Of a stretch of DNA of 64,000 bases, positions 32,512 to 41,838 are shown in pieces; positions within the stretch are counted from its first letter, which is position 1, and each line of letters starts with the position of its first letter. The notes beneath the pieces are model-generated. The model ran no database searches, was not told the origin of the DNA, and saw only the letters and a program-made list of their open reading frames with translations. Source of the stretch: an uncultured Rothia sp. (GTDB lineage Bacteria; Actinomycetota; Actinomycetes; Actinomycetales; Micrococcaceae); NCBI RefSeq assembly GCF_916715725.1, contig NZ_CAKAPD010000001.1, forward strand, positions 310,001 to 374,000. Direction: 5' to 3'. The position numbers and the translations under genes were made by a program.

Positions 32512-33975
32512 TTAGCGCTTGACCTCGTTCTCCTCGTAAGGACGCAGAGCCTCACGCTCGCCCTCAGCACCGTAGACGCGGTGTACCTGAACCATGTTGG
32601 TGGTACCTGCGCGGCCTGCGGGAGCACCGGCAGCAACGACGACCAGGTCGCCAGCTTCTGCCAGACCGTTCTTCAGCAGGTACTCGTCCACGAAGTGGAA
32701 CAGACCTTCCTGATCGGTAATCATCTCAACCTGCTCAGCCTCAACGCCCCACAGCATGGACAGGAAGGAGCGAACCTTCGAGCTGGTGGTGAACGCGACA
32801 ATCGGGGTCTCGGGACGCAGACGTGCCAGACGACGTGCGGAGTCACCGGACTGGGTGAAGGTTACGATGAGCTTTGCGTCCAGCTGGTCAGCGATGTTCA
32901 CTGCTGCGCGGGTAATTGCGCCACCGCGGGTGCGGGGCTTGCGATCCAGCTCGGGCACGCGGTACAGGCCGCCCTTTTCGGTGTCCTTGACGATTGCAGC
33001 CATAGCCTGCAGGGTCAGGATCGGGTACTTACCGACCGAGGTCTCACCGGAGAGCATCACTGCGTCTGCGCCGTCGAGGATTGCGTTAGCACAGTCAGAA
33101 ACCTCTGCACGGGTGGGGACGGGGTTGTCGGTCATGGACTCGAGCACCTGGGTTGCCACGATGACGGGCTTTGCCCAGCGGCGTGCCATGTCGATTGCCT
33201 TCTTCTGGACGAGGGGAACCTCGGAGAAGGGCAGCTCAACACCGAGGTCACCACGAGCGACCATGATGCCGTCGAACTTGTCGATGATGTCCTGCAGGTT
33301 CTCAACAGCCTGGGGCTTCTCGATCTTGGCGATGACGGGTACGCGGATACCCTCTTCGTCCATGATCTTGTGGACGGGGTCAACGTCTGCGCCGGTACGG
33401 ACGAAGGAGAGTGCAATGATGTCTGCACCCATCTTCAGTGCGAAGCGCAGGTCGTTTGCGTCCTTCTCGGTCAGCGCGGGCAGGGAGACTGCTGCGCCGG
33501 GCAGGTTGATGCCCTTGTTGTTGGAGATGGGGCCCCCGACAACCACGCGGGTGCGAACGCGGGTGGGAGTTACCTCAATAGCTTCGAGGCGGATCTTGCC
33601 ATCGTCGAGCAGGAGCTTGTCGCCGGGCTTTACGTCGCCGGGCAGGCCCTTGTAGGTGGTGCCACAGATTTCTGCGGTACCTTCAACGTCTTCGGAGGTG
33701 ATGGTGAAGTCTGCGCCGGGCTCAAGGTATTCCTTGCCGTTTGCGAAACGCTCGAGGCGAATCTTGGGGCCCTGCAGGTCGGCGAGGATTGCAACGTCCT
33801 TACCAAGCTTTGCAGACTGTTCACGGATGGTGTCGTAGCGTGCCTGGTGCTCGGCGTGGTCACCGTGGCTCATGTTCAGACGGGCGACGTTCAGGCCAGC
33901 CTTGATTGCCTCGGAGATCTTCTCGGGGGACTCGATTGCCGGACCGATGGTTGCAACGATTTTTGCGCGCCTCAT
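32512..33975 (-). CDS. pyk: Pyruvate kinase
   Basis: It transfers phosphate from phosphoenolpyruvate to ADP in the last step of glycolysis. The protein is 487 residues, normal for actinobacteria. It begins MRRAKIVATIGPA with the catalytic barrel. NMSHGDHAEH is the Ser-His region binding phosphate and K+. The active-site signature IAKIEKPQAVENL and the metal-binding IMVARGDLGVELPF follow, with CTDs at ~340-487. The B domain (about 70-170) is intact. Codon bias is very strong, as expected for a glycolytic gene. The start ATG follows AGGTTAGGTAC. It is monocistronic with a terminator downstream. Confidence 0.97.
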   Translation of the reverse strand: MRRAKIVATIGPAIESPEKISEAIKAGLNVARLNMSHGDHAEHQARYDTIREQSAKLGKDVAILADLQGPKIRLERFANGKEYLEPGADFTITSEDVEGTAEICGTTYKGLPGDVKPGDKLLLDDGKIRLEAIEVTPTRVRTRVVVGGPISNNKGINLPGAAVSLPALTEKDANDLRFALKMGADIIALSFVRTGADVDPVHKIMDEEGIRVPVIAKIEKPQAVENLQDIIDKFDGIMVARGDLGVELPFSEVPLVQKKAIDMARRWAKPVIVATQVLESMTDNPVPTRAEVSDCANAILDGADAVMLSGETSVGKYPILTLQAMAAIVKDTEKGGLYRVPELDRKPRTRGGAITRAAVNIADQLDAKLIVTFTQSGDSARRLARLRPETPIVAFTTSSKVRSFLSMLWGVEAEQVEMITDQEGLFHFVDEYLLKNGLAEAGDLVVVAAGAPAGRAGTTNMVQVHRVYGAEGEREALRPYEENEVKR

Positions 33976-34497
33976 GTACCTAACCTTTGTGTGTTGTTTT
34001 GTGTGACCACTGTGGGTTCACACTGATTTTCAGGGGAAGACTGACGTCAAATTCCCAATTATTCCCACGCGTTCTAACAGGTAGCCACATGCCGGATGCG
34101 TGGGACTCTTTCTCAATTATAGGGGTTTTGCGCCCTCTTGGGTATGCTTCTCCCAACTCTTTCCACCGAAGAAATTGTGTTTCACGTCGCATTTTGAACA
34201 TCACCCCTTCCCCATCAAACCCACCACAGAAAGTCGGCCTTCACCCCTACCACCCCCGCCTCGCCCGGAAAGTAAATTAGGGTACTTTTTACCCATAGAT
34301 AACCAGTGCTGCACAATATTTAGTCGCATTCGAGAACGTTCGAGCATATTTCAAAAACATAGAGACACTCAGAGTGGGCTGTGAGAAGATAGATGGGGCA
34401 CCCAAAAGCTAGGCGATTTCACATTTTCGCGCGCCTAGCCTATATTGGAACCCATAATTAGTATTTGAAATGCGAAATATATCTGGAAGGTTCACAG
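33976..34497. other. Long divergent region between pyk and the flavodoxin gene
   Basis: No gene in 522 bases. The part near pyk is AT-rich and should contain its promoter. The segment 34190-34265 is pyrimidine-rich and C-heavy on the plus strand. The right end carries the flavodoxin promoter and overlapping palindrome annotated separately. I see no tRNA, riboswitch or repeat array. Confidence 0.4.
34409..34446 (+). promoter_or_regulatory. Flavodoxin promoter with overlapping inverted repeat
   Basis: GCTAGGCG (34409-34416) and CGCCTAGC (34432-34439) are a perfect 8-base inverted repeat with a 15-base centre. They bracket a -35-like TTTCAC (34417-34422) and abut the -10-like TATATT (34441-34446), 18 bases apart. 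A regulator bound here would cover the promoter. The ribosome site GGAAGG lies 10 bases before the ATG at 34498. Confidence 0.5.
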
Positions 34498-35070
34498 ATG
34501 ACTACTCGCGTGCTGATTATCTTCGGCTCCACCTACGGCTACACCGAACAGTACGCCACCTGGCTGGCAGAAGATCTGCGTGCACTCCCGCAGGCCCCCG
34601 AGGTTGAGACTGTCCCCGCCTCCAAGGTCACCCCCGAGCAGGCTGAGGCATTCGACGCTTTCGTCATTGCCGGCAGCGACTACGGTGGATTCCTCAACGG
34701 TGCACCGGCACTTCGCAAGAAGATTCTGCCGATCATTGCGCCCAAGAAGAACCGCACCGCGTTCTTCACCGTCTCCTTCACCGGTGAATACTCCAAGAAG
34801 CTGCTGGACAAGGCTGTCGCCAAGAGCTACACCCCCGAACTGACCGAAGGTCGCCCCGTCTACCACCTGCGTGGAGGCATCGACTTCGATAAGATTTCGC
34901 TGGCTCACAAGACCGCCCTGAAGGGCCCGGTGCGCGCATGGCTCATGGCGAACCCGCACCCGAACGAAGGTATTCAGCAGATGCTCGAATGCTACAAGAC
35001 CGGCAAGGCTGAGTACATCGATCGCGAGACCCTCAAGCCGCTGATTGAGGACATCGCGAAGTTCCTCTAA
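34498..35070 (+). CDS. Flavodoxin-domain protein (HemG-like fold)
   Basis: This is a 190-residue FMN-binding protein. The phosphate loop FGSTYGYTEQYA (about 9-20) is the flavodoxin signature, followed by the 60s loop IAGSDYGGFLNG and the KNRTAFFTVSFTGEY strand. It is longer than short-chain flavodoxins and has the C-terminal Pro/His-rich helix (WLMANPHPNEG) seen in HemG-like or menaquinone-dependent flavodoxin proteins. It may act as a protoporphyrinogen oxidase or redox carrier; neither haem nor redox partner genes are adjacent. The ATG follows GGAAGGTTCACAG. The upstream palindrome suggests a dedicated regulator. Confidence 0.8.
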   Translation: MTTRVLIIFGSTYGYTEQYATWLAEDLRALPQAPEVETVPASKVTPEQAEAFDAFVIAGSDYGGFLNGAPALRKKILPIIAPKKNRTAFFTVSFTGEYSKKLLDKAVAKSYTPELTEGRPVYHLRGGIDFDKISLAHKTALKGPVRAWLMANPHPNEGIQQMLECYKTGKAEYIDRETLKPLIEDIAKFL

Positions 35071-35790
35071 GCCTTTCGGGAAACACAAGCTTTCGCCTCT
35101 TCCCACCCGTCTCTTTCAGCCGGACATCAGAACCTGAAAGAGCGGGCGGGAAGAGCCGAAATAAACGTGCCAACAGGCACCATATACGTGGTCGATGACT
35201 CTTCATCTCTCCTGCATCGACCATGAAACTCCGGGTGCCGGTGCGAGGCCGCGCCAAATACAGTACCCGGAACATGAGGGGTGGGTCTTTGTGTGTGCGG
35301 CCCACCCCTTTCCTTATGCCCAAAAGCCGACTCAAAAGTCGCAAGAGGCACCGCCCGGCGCATCAGCACCCGACTGCATCCCGGCAACGTAGCTCTAGAT
35401 GCTGCAGCCTACCCTGGACAACGAACCGACGCAGCAACACCCCAATACAGCGGTCCACAGAGTGAAATTCGCAACGCCTCGGCGTGTCGCGTGCCTAAAA
35501 TTTTGTCCCAAAAACTTGAGCCAATAAATGCACCGACAAGCCACAAAGTAAAACAGACACCCCAAAGATTCCAGGTTACTGTGCACTCTGCGAAAGATAT
35601 GCCGCCAGAATGACACCCCAAATCATTGCGCACATCGGTGCAGGTACCGTACGCTGTTAGCTGTGTCAGCCGCTTGACATACCCGGCAACCGACACACAT
35701 CACTTCAACTACCCCACATATTCACTCGTGCCAGAAGCCCCCGCACAGGGCCACATCGGCACATCCACCTCTCAAACACAGGCAAAATCT
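35071..35790. other. Long non-coding region before the lysozyme gene
   Basis: No gene in 720 bases. A long imperfect hairpin (CTCTTCCCACCCGTCTCTTT with CTGAAAGAGCGGGCGGGAAG, about 35098-35155) follows the flavodoxin gene and probably ends it. A perfect 9-base inverted repeat TGGTCGATG/CATCGACCA lies at 35189-35223. A hairpin GGGGTGGG/CCCACCCC at 35278-35308 is followed by TTTCCTTATG. The stretch 35400-35790 has no obvious structure and should hold the lysozyme promoter. I could not fit it to the c-di-AMP (ydaO) riboswitch known before some actinobacterial wall hydrolases. Confidence 0.5.
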
Positions 35791-37737
35791 ATGAAGAAAC
35801 TCCAGACTGCCGCGCGCTCCGCGGCAGCCCGCTCCATCATGGCGTCCGCAGGTGCACTCTCCCTGGTCGCCGCATCCCTCACCTCCGTTCCCGCCGCCTT
35901 CGCCGCTCCCAGCGCGAGCGCAGCCGCAGAGGTCAACCCCAACGCATCCTACGAGGAGCTCACCTACGCCCCCGCCCCGGATGCATCCCTGGTCGAACGC
36001 TCCAACCCCGCCATGGGTGCGGGCGAGCGCGAACGCCTGGGCACCGCCAATGCACGCACCGGTGCCATCTCCCCCGCTTCTACCGCAACTCTGAGCGGTA
36101 TTTCCGCGACCCAGAGCTCCGCGCAGGGTCTGGGAGCTGGTCGAGCTCCGGCAGCCGGTCAGGCACTGGCACCCGGTCAAGCGCTGGCACAGGGCCGCTC
36201 CGCATGGACCCCCTCCGGCGGCACCCTCGGTATGGACGTCTCCTCGCACCAGCAGAACGTGGACTGGGCGAGCGCCTACGCCGCAGGTTCCCGCTTCGCC
36301 TACGTGAAGGCAACCGAGGGCACCTACTACACCAACCCCTACTTCGGTCAGCAGTACAACGGCTCGGCGCAGGTCGGCATGGTGCGCGGCGCCTACCACT
36401 TCGCAAACCCCCGCACCTCCTCGGGTGCCGATCAGGCACGCTACTTCGTGCAGAATGGTGGCGCGTGGACTGCCGACGGCAAGACCCTGCCCGGCCTGCT
36501 GGACATCGAGTTCAACCCCTACCCCGCCTACGGCAACACCTGCTACAACATGACCCCGGCGCAGCTGACCGCCTGGACCCGCGACTTCGTGGACACCTAC
36601 CGTTCGCTGACCGGGCGCAGCCCGATGGTGTACACCGCAACCTCCTGGTGGTCGCAGTGCGTGGGTTCGCAGCAGTTCGGCTCCCTGACCCTGCACCTGG
36701 CGAGCTACTCCACCGTGGTCGGTGCAATTCCGGCGGGTTGGAGCGGCTACGACATTTGGCAGTTCACCGACTCGGGCCCGTTCGTGGGTGACTCGAACTT
36801 CTTCCCCGGCACCGTGAACGATCTGAAGGTTCTGGCGAAGAACCCGAAGGCTGTGCACCGCAACTGGTCGAACGGCCAGGATCGCGCAGCGGAAGACCGT
36901 TCGGCAGAAGACCGCGCGGTACAGGATTCGAACGTGGTGACCACCGCGACCGGTTCCATTGATATTCGCACCGGCATCGGTAACTTCTGGAATAAGAATC
37001 GTTCCTTCTACGGCAACCCGATTGGCACCGAGTACTCTCTGGGTCACGGCGTGTATGCGCAGAAGTTCACCAACGGCAAGACCATCTACTGGACGAACTC
37101 TCACGGTTCGCACTGGCTGGTCACCAACGGCGGCCTGGATTATAAGTTCCGCTCGGACGTGGCACGATTCCGCGGCCTGACCACCGACGAGGAAACCCGC
37201 TCCGACACCATCGCAGTCTCCTTCGCTAACGGTGAAGGCGCCTACTGGTCCAACGCGTACGGCACCCACATCATCAATGAGCGCGGCTCCATCTACGCGA
37301 CCTGGCGTGCAGCTGGCATGAGGGGCGTGCCTACCACTGACGAGCAGAATCTGGGCAACGGCATCATCAAGCAGGAATTCACCGGCAGCACCACCTACGT
37401 GTGGTCCGCACAGACCGGCACCCACCGCCTGCACACCGGCGGCGCGTTCTACCACCGTTTCCTGCAGCACCGCGGCACCTGGGGTGCACCGGTGACCGAT
37501 GAAACCGCCACCTCCACGGGTGCTCAGGTGCGATTCGCCTCCGGCAAGGTACTGCTCTGGTCGGATGCGTACGGTGCGTACGAGACCAACGGTAACGGCG
37601 CAATCTTCAAGCACTGGGAGAAGAATACCGCTCGCTACGGTGCGGCACGCGGCGACGAGTCCTACGCGAACGGCGTGTACTACATGGACTTTGAGCGTGG
37701 CACGATCCGCTGGACCGCGCGGCGCGGTATCTACTAA
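35791..37737 (+). CDS. Secreted GH25 lysozyme with C-terminal LGFP repeats
   Basis: This is a 648-residue exported muramidase that cuts the MurNAc-GlcNAc bond. A Sec signal peptide (1-43; hydrophobic GALSLVAASLTSVPAAFAA) is followed by an Ala/Gln/Gly linker with GQALAPGQALAQG repeats. The GH25 domain (about 145-350) has the catalytic Asp in GMDVSSHQ near 149 and the Asp-Ile-Glu motif LLDIEFN near 239, plus AYVKATEG and YDIWQFTDSG. The LGFP region (about 385-648) has at least four repeats with the tyrosine-tryptophan cores YWTNSHGSHW, YWSNAYGTH, VWSAQTGTHRL and LWSDAYGAY, which bind wall arabinogalactan in corynebacteria. It may be used in wall turnover or against rivals. The ATG is preceded by weak AGGCAAAATCT. 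Confidence 0.92.
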   Translation: MKKLQTAARSAAARSIMASAGALSLVAASLTSVPAAFAAPSASAAAEVNPNASYEELTYAPAPDASLVERSNPAMGAGERERLGTANARTGAISPASTATLSGISATQSSAQGLGAGRAPAAGQALAPGQALAQGRSAWTPSGGTLGMDVSSHQQNVDWASAYAAGSRFAYVKATEGTYYTNPYFGQQYNGSAQVGMVRGAYHFANPRTSSGADQARYFVQNGGAWTADGKTLPGLLDIEFNPYPAYGNTCYNMTPAQLTAWTRDFVDTYRSLTGRSPMVYTATSWWSQCVGSQQFGSLTLHLASYSTVVGAIPAGWSGYDIWQFTDSGPFVGDSNFFPGTVNDLKVLAKNPKAVHRNWSNGQDRAAEDRSAEDRAVQDSNVVTTATGSIDIRTGIGNFWNKNRSFYGNPIGTEYSLGHGVYAQKFTNGKTIYWTNSHGSHWLVTNGGLDYKFRSDVARFRGLTTDEETRSDTIAVSFANGEGAYWSNAYGTHIINERGSIYATWRAAGMRGVPTTDEQNLGNGIIKQEFTGSTTYVWSAQTGTHRLHTGGAFYHRFLQHRGTWGAPVTDETATSTGAQVRFASGKVLLWSDAYGAYETNGNGAIFKHWEKNTARYGAARGDESYANGVYYMDFERGTIRWTARRGIY

Positions 37738-37794
37738 GAGCGTGGCATTTACTCAACGGCGCGGCAGCTAATAAACACTGCAACGCGCATATAA

Positions 37795-37826
37795 AAACGA
37801 GGGGCACCTGGCAGAGGTGCCCCTCG
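37795..37826 (+). terminator. Terminator of the lysozyme gene
   Basis: AACGAGGGGCACCT pairs with AGGTGCCCCTCGTT around a 4-base loop, followed by CTTTTGC. It lies 58 bases after the stop. Confidence 0.9.
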
Positions 37827-38671
37827 TTCTTTTGCTACAGGAAGCATCTTCTGAACAACACAAAAATCAAGATGCGTTCTGCAGCGGGTGGGTTACCGAG
37901 TGAGTAGAGAACCCGGCTATGTTACCCGTGCCGGCAGGTAAATTTATAGCGTGGCGGGCGAACCACCACGAAGTCATGCAGTGTCCTAAAAGCCCCGGAT
38001 TAGTGTGGCGGACATAGTCCCCATTGACTATGTCCGTGGGGCCCACACTAATCGTTGGTGAGACCTCAATCCGAAGGTGTCTAGAGGGGCGCCTGGCCGG
38101 AATTAAGGACTCAACGGTGAATAACGGCACGGTACGAAGATGCTGAAATTCACCCGGGTATGGCGTTCTGGGAGAAGGAATCGATATCTAGGAGGGCCGA
38201 AACCTTCACACGTCATATCCCGTTACATCTAGGGTAGGTGCAGGGGCGTTCGAAACCTATCTCTTCGGCAAATATTACGCTTCAACCAGTGGTTGAATGT
38301 TTACAATACAAGTATGCATTTTGAGGCCTATAGATGTCAAACAAAATGCTATATTGAACTAATTTTGTGAAAATTTTGAGATATTCCCCGATATTTTCAA
38401 AAATAAATTCCCGCGTATATTACGTTTAGGTGCCTAGTACTCACAGAGGTTTTCAGCTCCTCACGATAACGGCTCTCAAAACTCGGAACCCTAAAACGCC
38501 GCGTTAAAAACACTAAGGCGCACCCCGCGTCGTATGCACAGCAGAAAGAGTACCCCTACTCCCCCGCCACACGGGATGCGCCCTAGGCGCTATAACCATC
38601 GAAACTACCGGCAAGACCCCAGCCGAGTGAGACCTTGAAGCCCTACCGGGCGCCTCGACCCATCCGCTAGC
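37827..38671. other. Long AT-rich, structured non-coding region
   Basis: This stretch is about 840 bases with no supportable gene. It contains a strong hairpin at 37998-38053 (annotated). Around 38280-38440 the composition drops to strongly AT, with long A/T tracts, e.g. near GAAAATTTTGAGATATT (inverted GAAAATTTT/ATATTTTC). An imperfect hairpin GGCGCACCCCGCGT/ACACGGGATGCGCC (38518-38582) could end adhP on the minus strand. The base change suggests inserted or relic DNA, but I see no transposase fragment that I can name. Confidence 0.5.
37998..38053. repeat. Large interrupted palindrome
   Basis: GATTAGTGTGG (37998-38008) pairs with CCACACTAATC (38043-38053), and GGACATAGTC (38010-38019) pairs with GACTATGTCC (38026-38035) around a CCCATT loop. 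Only a one-base and a seven-base bulge interrupt 21 pairs. No T run follows in either direction, so it is not a simple terminator. It could be a small palindromic mobile element end or a regulatory RNA hairpin. Confidence 0.7.
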
Positions 38672-39697
38672 TTAGAGGCTAGCGAAGTCCAGAACCATAC
38701 GGCCGGTAATCTTACCCGCCGCCATTTCCTCGAAGACAGCCGGTGCCTCGTCAACCTCACGCAACTGAACCACCGGAACCACGATGCCGTCAGCACCGAA
38801 CTGGAACGCCTCCGCCAGATCCTGACGGGTACCCACCAGGGATCCCACCACGCGGATGCCATCCAGAATGATCTTCACAATGGACAGCTCCATCATCTCC
38901 GAAGGCAGACCAACAGCCACCACGGAACCGCCAGCGCGAACCGACTCGACAGCCTGGTTGAACGCAACCTTCGACACTGCGGTCACCACAGCAGCGTGAG
39001 CGCCGCCGCCGGTCAGCTCGCGAATACGAGCCGGAACGTCCTCAACCTCGCGTCCGTTGATGACGTGATCAGCACCGGTCTCACGAGCCAGAGCCAGCTT
39101 GTCGTCGTTGATGTCAACAGCGATAACCTTGGCGCCGAAAACCTTCTTAGCGTACTGAACAGCCAGGTTACCCAGACCGCCCGCACCGTAAGCAACCAGC
39201 CACTCACCGGGACGAACCAGCGACTCCTTGATTGCCTTGTAGGTGGTCACACCAGCGCAGGTAATGGAGCTTGCCTGTGCCGGGTCCAGACCCTCCGGAA
39301 CCTTCACAGCGTAGTCAGCGGTCACCAGGGTGTACTCGCTCATGCCGCCGTCAACCGAGTAGCCTGCGTTCTTCACAGAACGGCACAGGGTCTCACGGCC
39401 CGAGGTGCAGTACTCACAGTGGCCGCAACCCTCGAAGAACCAAGCCACCGATACGCGGTCGCCTTCCTTCAGGGACTCAACACCCTCGCCGACCTTGACG
39501 ACACGGCCGATGCCCTCGTGACCCAGAATACGACCCGGAACCTCACCGAAATCGCCGGAAGCCACGTGCAAGTCAGTGTGGCACACGCCCGAGTACTCAA
39601 TCTTCACGAGCGCCTGGCCGTAACCGACAGCCGGAACGGGAACCTCACGGACAACAACCGAACCGTCAACCTTCTCAGGGACAACAACAGCCTTCAT
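38672..39697 (-). CDS. adhP: Zinc-dependent alcohol dehydrogenase
   Basis: It oxidises primary alcohols or reduces aldehydes with NAD(H). The 341-residue protein starts at ATG 39697 behind AAGGAAACC; a longer frame starts at 39712. Catalytic zinc ligands are Cys in SGVCHTDLH (near 37), the His-Glu pair of GHEGIGRV and a later Cys in SITCAGVTTYKA. The four structural-zinc cysteines are in CGHCEYCTSGRETLC. The Rossmann motif is GAGGLGNLAVQYAKK. It is close to the AdhP of actinobacteria and E. coli. The leader before the gene (39698-40000) includes AT-rich tracts. It is monocistronic. Confidence 0.94.
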   Translation of the reverse strand: MKAVVVPEKVDGSVVVREVPVPAVGYGQALVKIEYSGVCHTDLHVASGDFGEVPGRILGHEGIGRVVKVGEGVESLKEGDRVSVAWFFEGCGHCEYCTSGRETLCRSVKNAGYSVDGGMSEYTLVTADYAVKVPEGLDPAQASSITCAGVTTYKAIKESLVRPGEWLVAYGAGGLGNLAVQYAKKVFGAKVIAVDINDDKLALARETGADHVINGREVEDVPARIRELTGGGAHAAVVTAVSKVAFNQAVESVRAGGSVVAVGLPSEMMELSIVKIILDGIRVVGSLVGTRQDLAEAFQFGADGIVVPVVQLREVDEAPAVFEEMAAGKITGRMVLDFASL

Positions 39698-40124
39698 GGT
39701 TTCCTTGCACATGACCTATAACTCCTTAGTCATTGGTTGCCGCGCTCAAGCCGCAATCTGCAATTTGCGCTTTGCAACCTAGCGGGGTGGGCGCGCGTAT
39801 TCTTTACATTTCCACCGTAAAATGATGAGCCGCCAATCTAAAGGACTATCCCCAAATATGACAGAGGGGTTATTTAGGGGTCGGAACGCGAGCGAGGATG
39901 AGCTTTCGATAAGGTCTATTCCGACCAATGCGCTAAACCGCCAAAGGTTGATATGACGCTATGACGAAGCAACACAGAAGATGAGAATGCCTCCCAAACA
40001 AGCGGTTTGGGAGGCACTCAGAAAAAATTTAAATATTAAGTTTGAGGCGCATACCACCCTAAAGAAAGGGTTCAATCTGTACCTATACGATTCCTAACGA
40101 ATCTCAGTAGCTCTGCGCGGCAGC
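39698..40124. other. Intergenic region, adhP upstream
   Basis: No gene in 427 bases. The part next to adhP on the minus strand should hold its promoter. A hairpin TGCCTCCCAAAC-AAGC-GGTTTGGGAGGCA (about 39985-40013) is a likely terminator of the glycine-rich protein gene, or insulates the two genes. It is flanked by A- and T-rich sequence. Confidence 0.5.
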
Positions 40125-41519
40125 CTAGAAGCAGAAAGCAACCTCAATATAGCCGGCACCGCGCTCACCCGGACCATTCGGAGCGTTCAACGCCCAACCC
40201 AAATCCGTCACACGCACCGTAGTATCCATGAACGTACCGCCGCCAGCGCCACCGCCAGCCAGCTGCACCGAACCCACCGCGTAGCGGGCACGAGCCGCAT
40301 CATTATTCCACTTCTGCGACACCACACGAGCCGAAACGCTCAACGCAGCACCCGAGCCGCCGCCGCCATAACCGGCGCCACCGCCTCCAGAAACCACCGA
40401 CTGGTAGCCGTTAAACAGCTCGCCAGCATTCGACGGGCGGTTATCGACACCCTCCGGAGTCTGATCCCACTGGTACGAATAGCTCGCCACACCATCGGCG
40501 CCCTTCGCGCGGAAACCGCTCGCGCCCGCCGCACCCGCCGTCGCGGTGCTCACCAGCTTCTGAGTGGAGGTGCTCGAAAAACCAATCACCGAACCATCGG
40601 TGGTCGGCGGGTTCAGCTTCTCGCCGCCAGCACCGCCCACACCACCGGCTGCACCCGAACCCGGGTTCACCGTCAGAATCGGCTCAGACTGCACCTCGTA
40701 CGAAGTGAAACCAACAAAACCGGGCGAACCGTCACCGTCGCCCGAACCAGCACCGCCACCGGTGCTGAACTGGTGCTCACCACCGGAGCTATCCAGCGAA
40801 TAGTGCGCGGTCGGGCGCACAGCACCCGCATTCGCGGGGTTCGGCAGCACCGTCGCGTACGACGCCAACACACCCGCACCGCCGCCGCCACCGGCAACAA
40901 TCATCGGCACGCCGTCCACCTCAATAGCGGACGAGCCACCGCCAGACGCCGAATACAGCACAGCGCTCATGCCGCCGCGGCCCGTCACGCCGCCAGAAAT
41001 GCGGGTCAGGTTATTGATTGCAGAAACCACGTTCGCGGGAACCGGCGAAGAAGCCTTCGAAGAGCCGCCCACGCCGTAGCCGTCGCCGCCTTCAGCGGGG
41101 TTCAGCTCGCCATTACCGATACCGCCCGAACCGGCAGTCAGGGTAATCACCTGGCCGCCGCGCACAGCCATCGAGCCCTCAACCATGGCGCCGGAACCAG
41201 CATCAGCCACAGTGTAGTTCGTGCCGCCAGCACCGCCCACAGCCACAAAACGCATACGCTTAGCGCCCGCAGGAACCGTCAACACGGCAACCTTCTTCAC
41301 ACCGTCACCGGCGGTAATCGTCGTCGAATCCTCAAAGGGACCGGTGCACTCGCCCTCCTCATCAGACGCCGCATACGCAGGAATCACCGACGACGCCACC
41401 ACAACCGGGGTAGCCCACGCCGCACCAGCCACCAGGCGGCGACGCGACAGACCAGGACGGGACAAAGCCGGACTGGAAGAAGAAACGGGGCGCGAAGAAT
41501 CGCCAGAAGAAGAGCTCAC
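40125..41519 (-). CDS. Tat-exported glycine-rich surface protein
   Basis: This 464-residue protein is of unknown function. A Ser-rich N-terminus is followed by a twin-arginine signal (LSRRRLVAGAAW near 24-35, hydrophobic VVVASSVIPAYA, cleavage near residue 50). The mature part is very rich in Gly, Ser, Ala and Thr with runs such as VAGGGGGAGV, SGGGGAGYGGGG and AGGGAGGG. Such repeats look like the Gly-rich sheets of secreted proteins seen in Rothia and related genera. Cysteines are few: one near the new N-terminus (GECTG) and one at the end (VAFCF), an arrangement that may form a disulfide clasp. It has no LPXTG motif, so attachment is unclear. Monocistronic. Confidence 0.7.
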   Translation of the reverse strand: MSSSSGDSSRPVSSSSPALSRPGLSRRRLVAGAAWATPVVVASSVIPAYAASDEEGECTGPFEDSTTITAGDGVKKVAVLTVPAGAKRMRFVAVGGAGGTNYTVADAGSGAMVEGSMAVRGGQVITLTAGSGGIGNGELNPAEGGDGYGVGGSSKASSPVPANVVSAINNLTRISGGVTGRGGMSAVLYSASGGGSSAIEVDGVPMIVAGGGGGAGVLASYATVLPNPANAGAVRPTAHYSLDSSGGEHQFSTGGGAGSGDGDGSPGFVGFTSYEVQSEPILTVNPGSGAAGGVGGAGGEKLNPPTTDGSVIGFSSTSTQKLVSTATAGAAGASGFRAKGADGVASYSYQWDQTPEGVDNRPSNAGELFNGYQSVVSGGGGAGYGGGGSGAALSVSARVVSQKWNNDAARARYAVGSVQLAGGGAGGGTFMDTTVRVTDLGWALNAPNGPGERGAGYIEVAFCF

Positions 41520-41838
41520 GATAAAAATCCTGTAGTTGAGTGGGTGTTTCTAAACGCAGACGCGGCAGGCACCATCGCTCGAAGAGTTTCATACTCCACA
41601 GAGCCTCATACTCCACAGAGCTTCGTATTCCTCATGGGCACCCGCCACACGCAGTATATCTATTATGCCTTCTCAGCGGCCCAAATCCGTACAGGGCGCC
41701 AGCACACGCCAGCATAAGAACATCCACCTGCAAGAAGCAGACAGCAAGCACAAATAGCGGGCATAAAAAACCACCGGACGGGGCGCTCCCCCATCCGGCG
41801 GTTTTTCTATGAAGTTTTTCTATCAAATTGAGGTTGAG
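41520..41838. other. Intergenic region
   Basis: No gene in ~319 bases. The promoter of the glycine-rich protein should lie near 41520-41640 on the minus strand. A tandem phrase, ATACTCCACAGAG(CC), occurs at 41591 and 41607. A strong terminator follows at 41769-41807. Confidence 0.5.
41769..41807. terminator. Terminator after lgt
   Basis: AAAAACCACCGGACGGGG pairs with CCCCATCCGGCGGTTTTT with two mismatches around a short loop. Runs of A and T on both sides make it bidirectional. It ends the trpB-trpA-lgt unit on the minus strand. Confidence 0.9.

Noticed and set aside
35156..35790. c-di-AMP (ydaO) riboswitch before the lysozyme gene
   Set aside because: Such riboswitches precede some actinobacterial wall hydrolases, but I could not find the conserved core or pseudoknot segments here.
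35722..37614. 630-codon open frame antisense to the lysozyme gene
   Set aside because: There is no ribosome site or recognisable domain. The GH25 and LGFP motifs on the other strand are unambiguous.
37867..38130. 87-codon minus-strand frame over the 38-kb hairpin
   Set aside because: It is translated through a palindrome, lacks a ribosome site, and shows no family resemblance.
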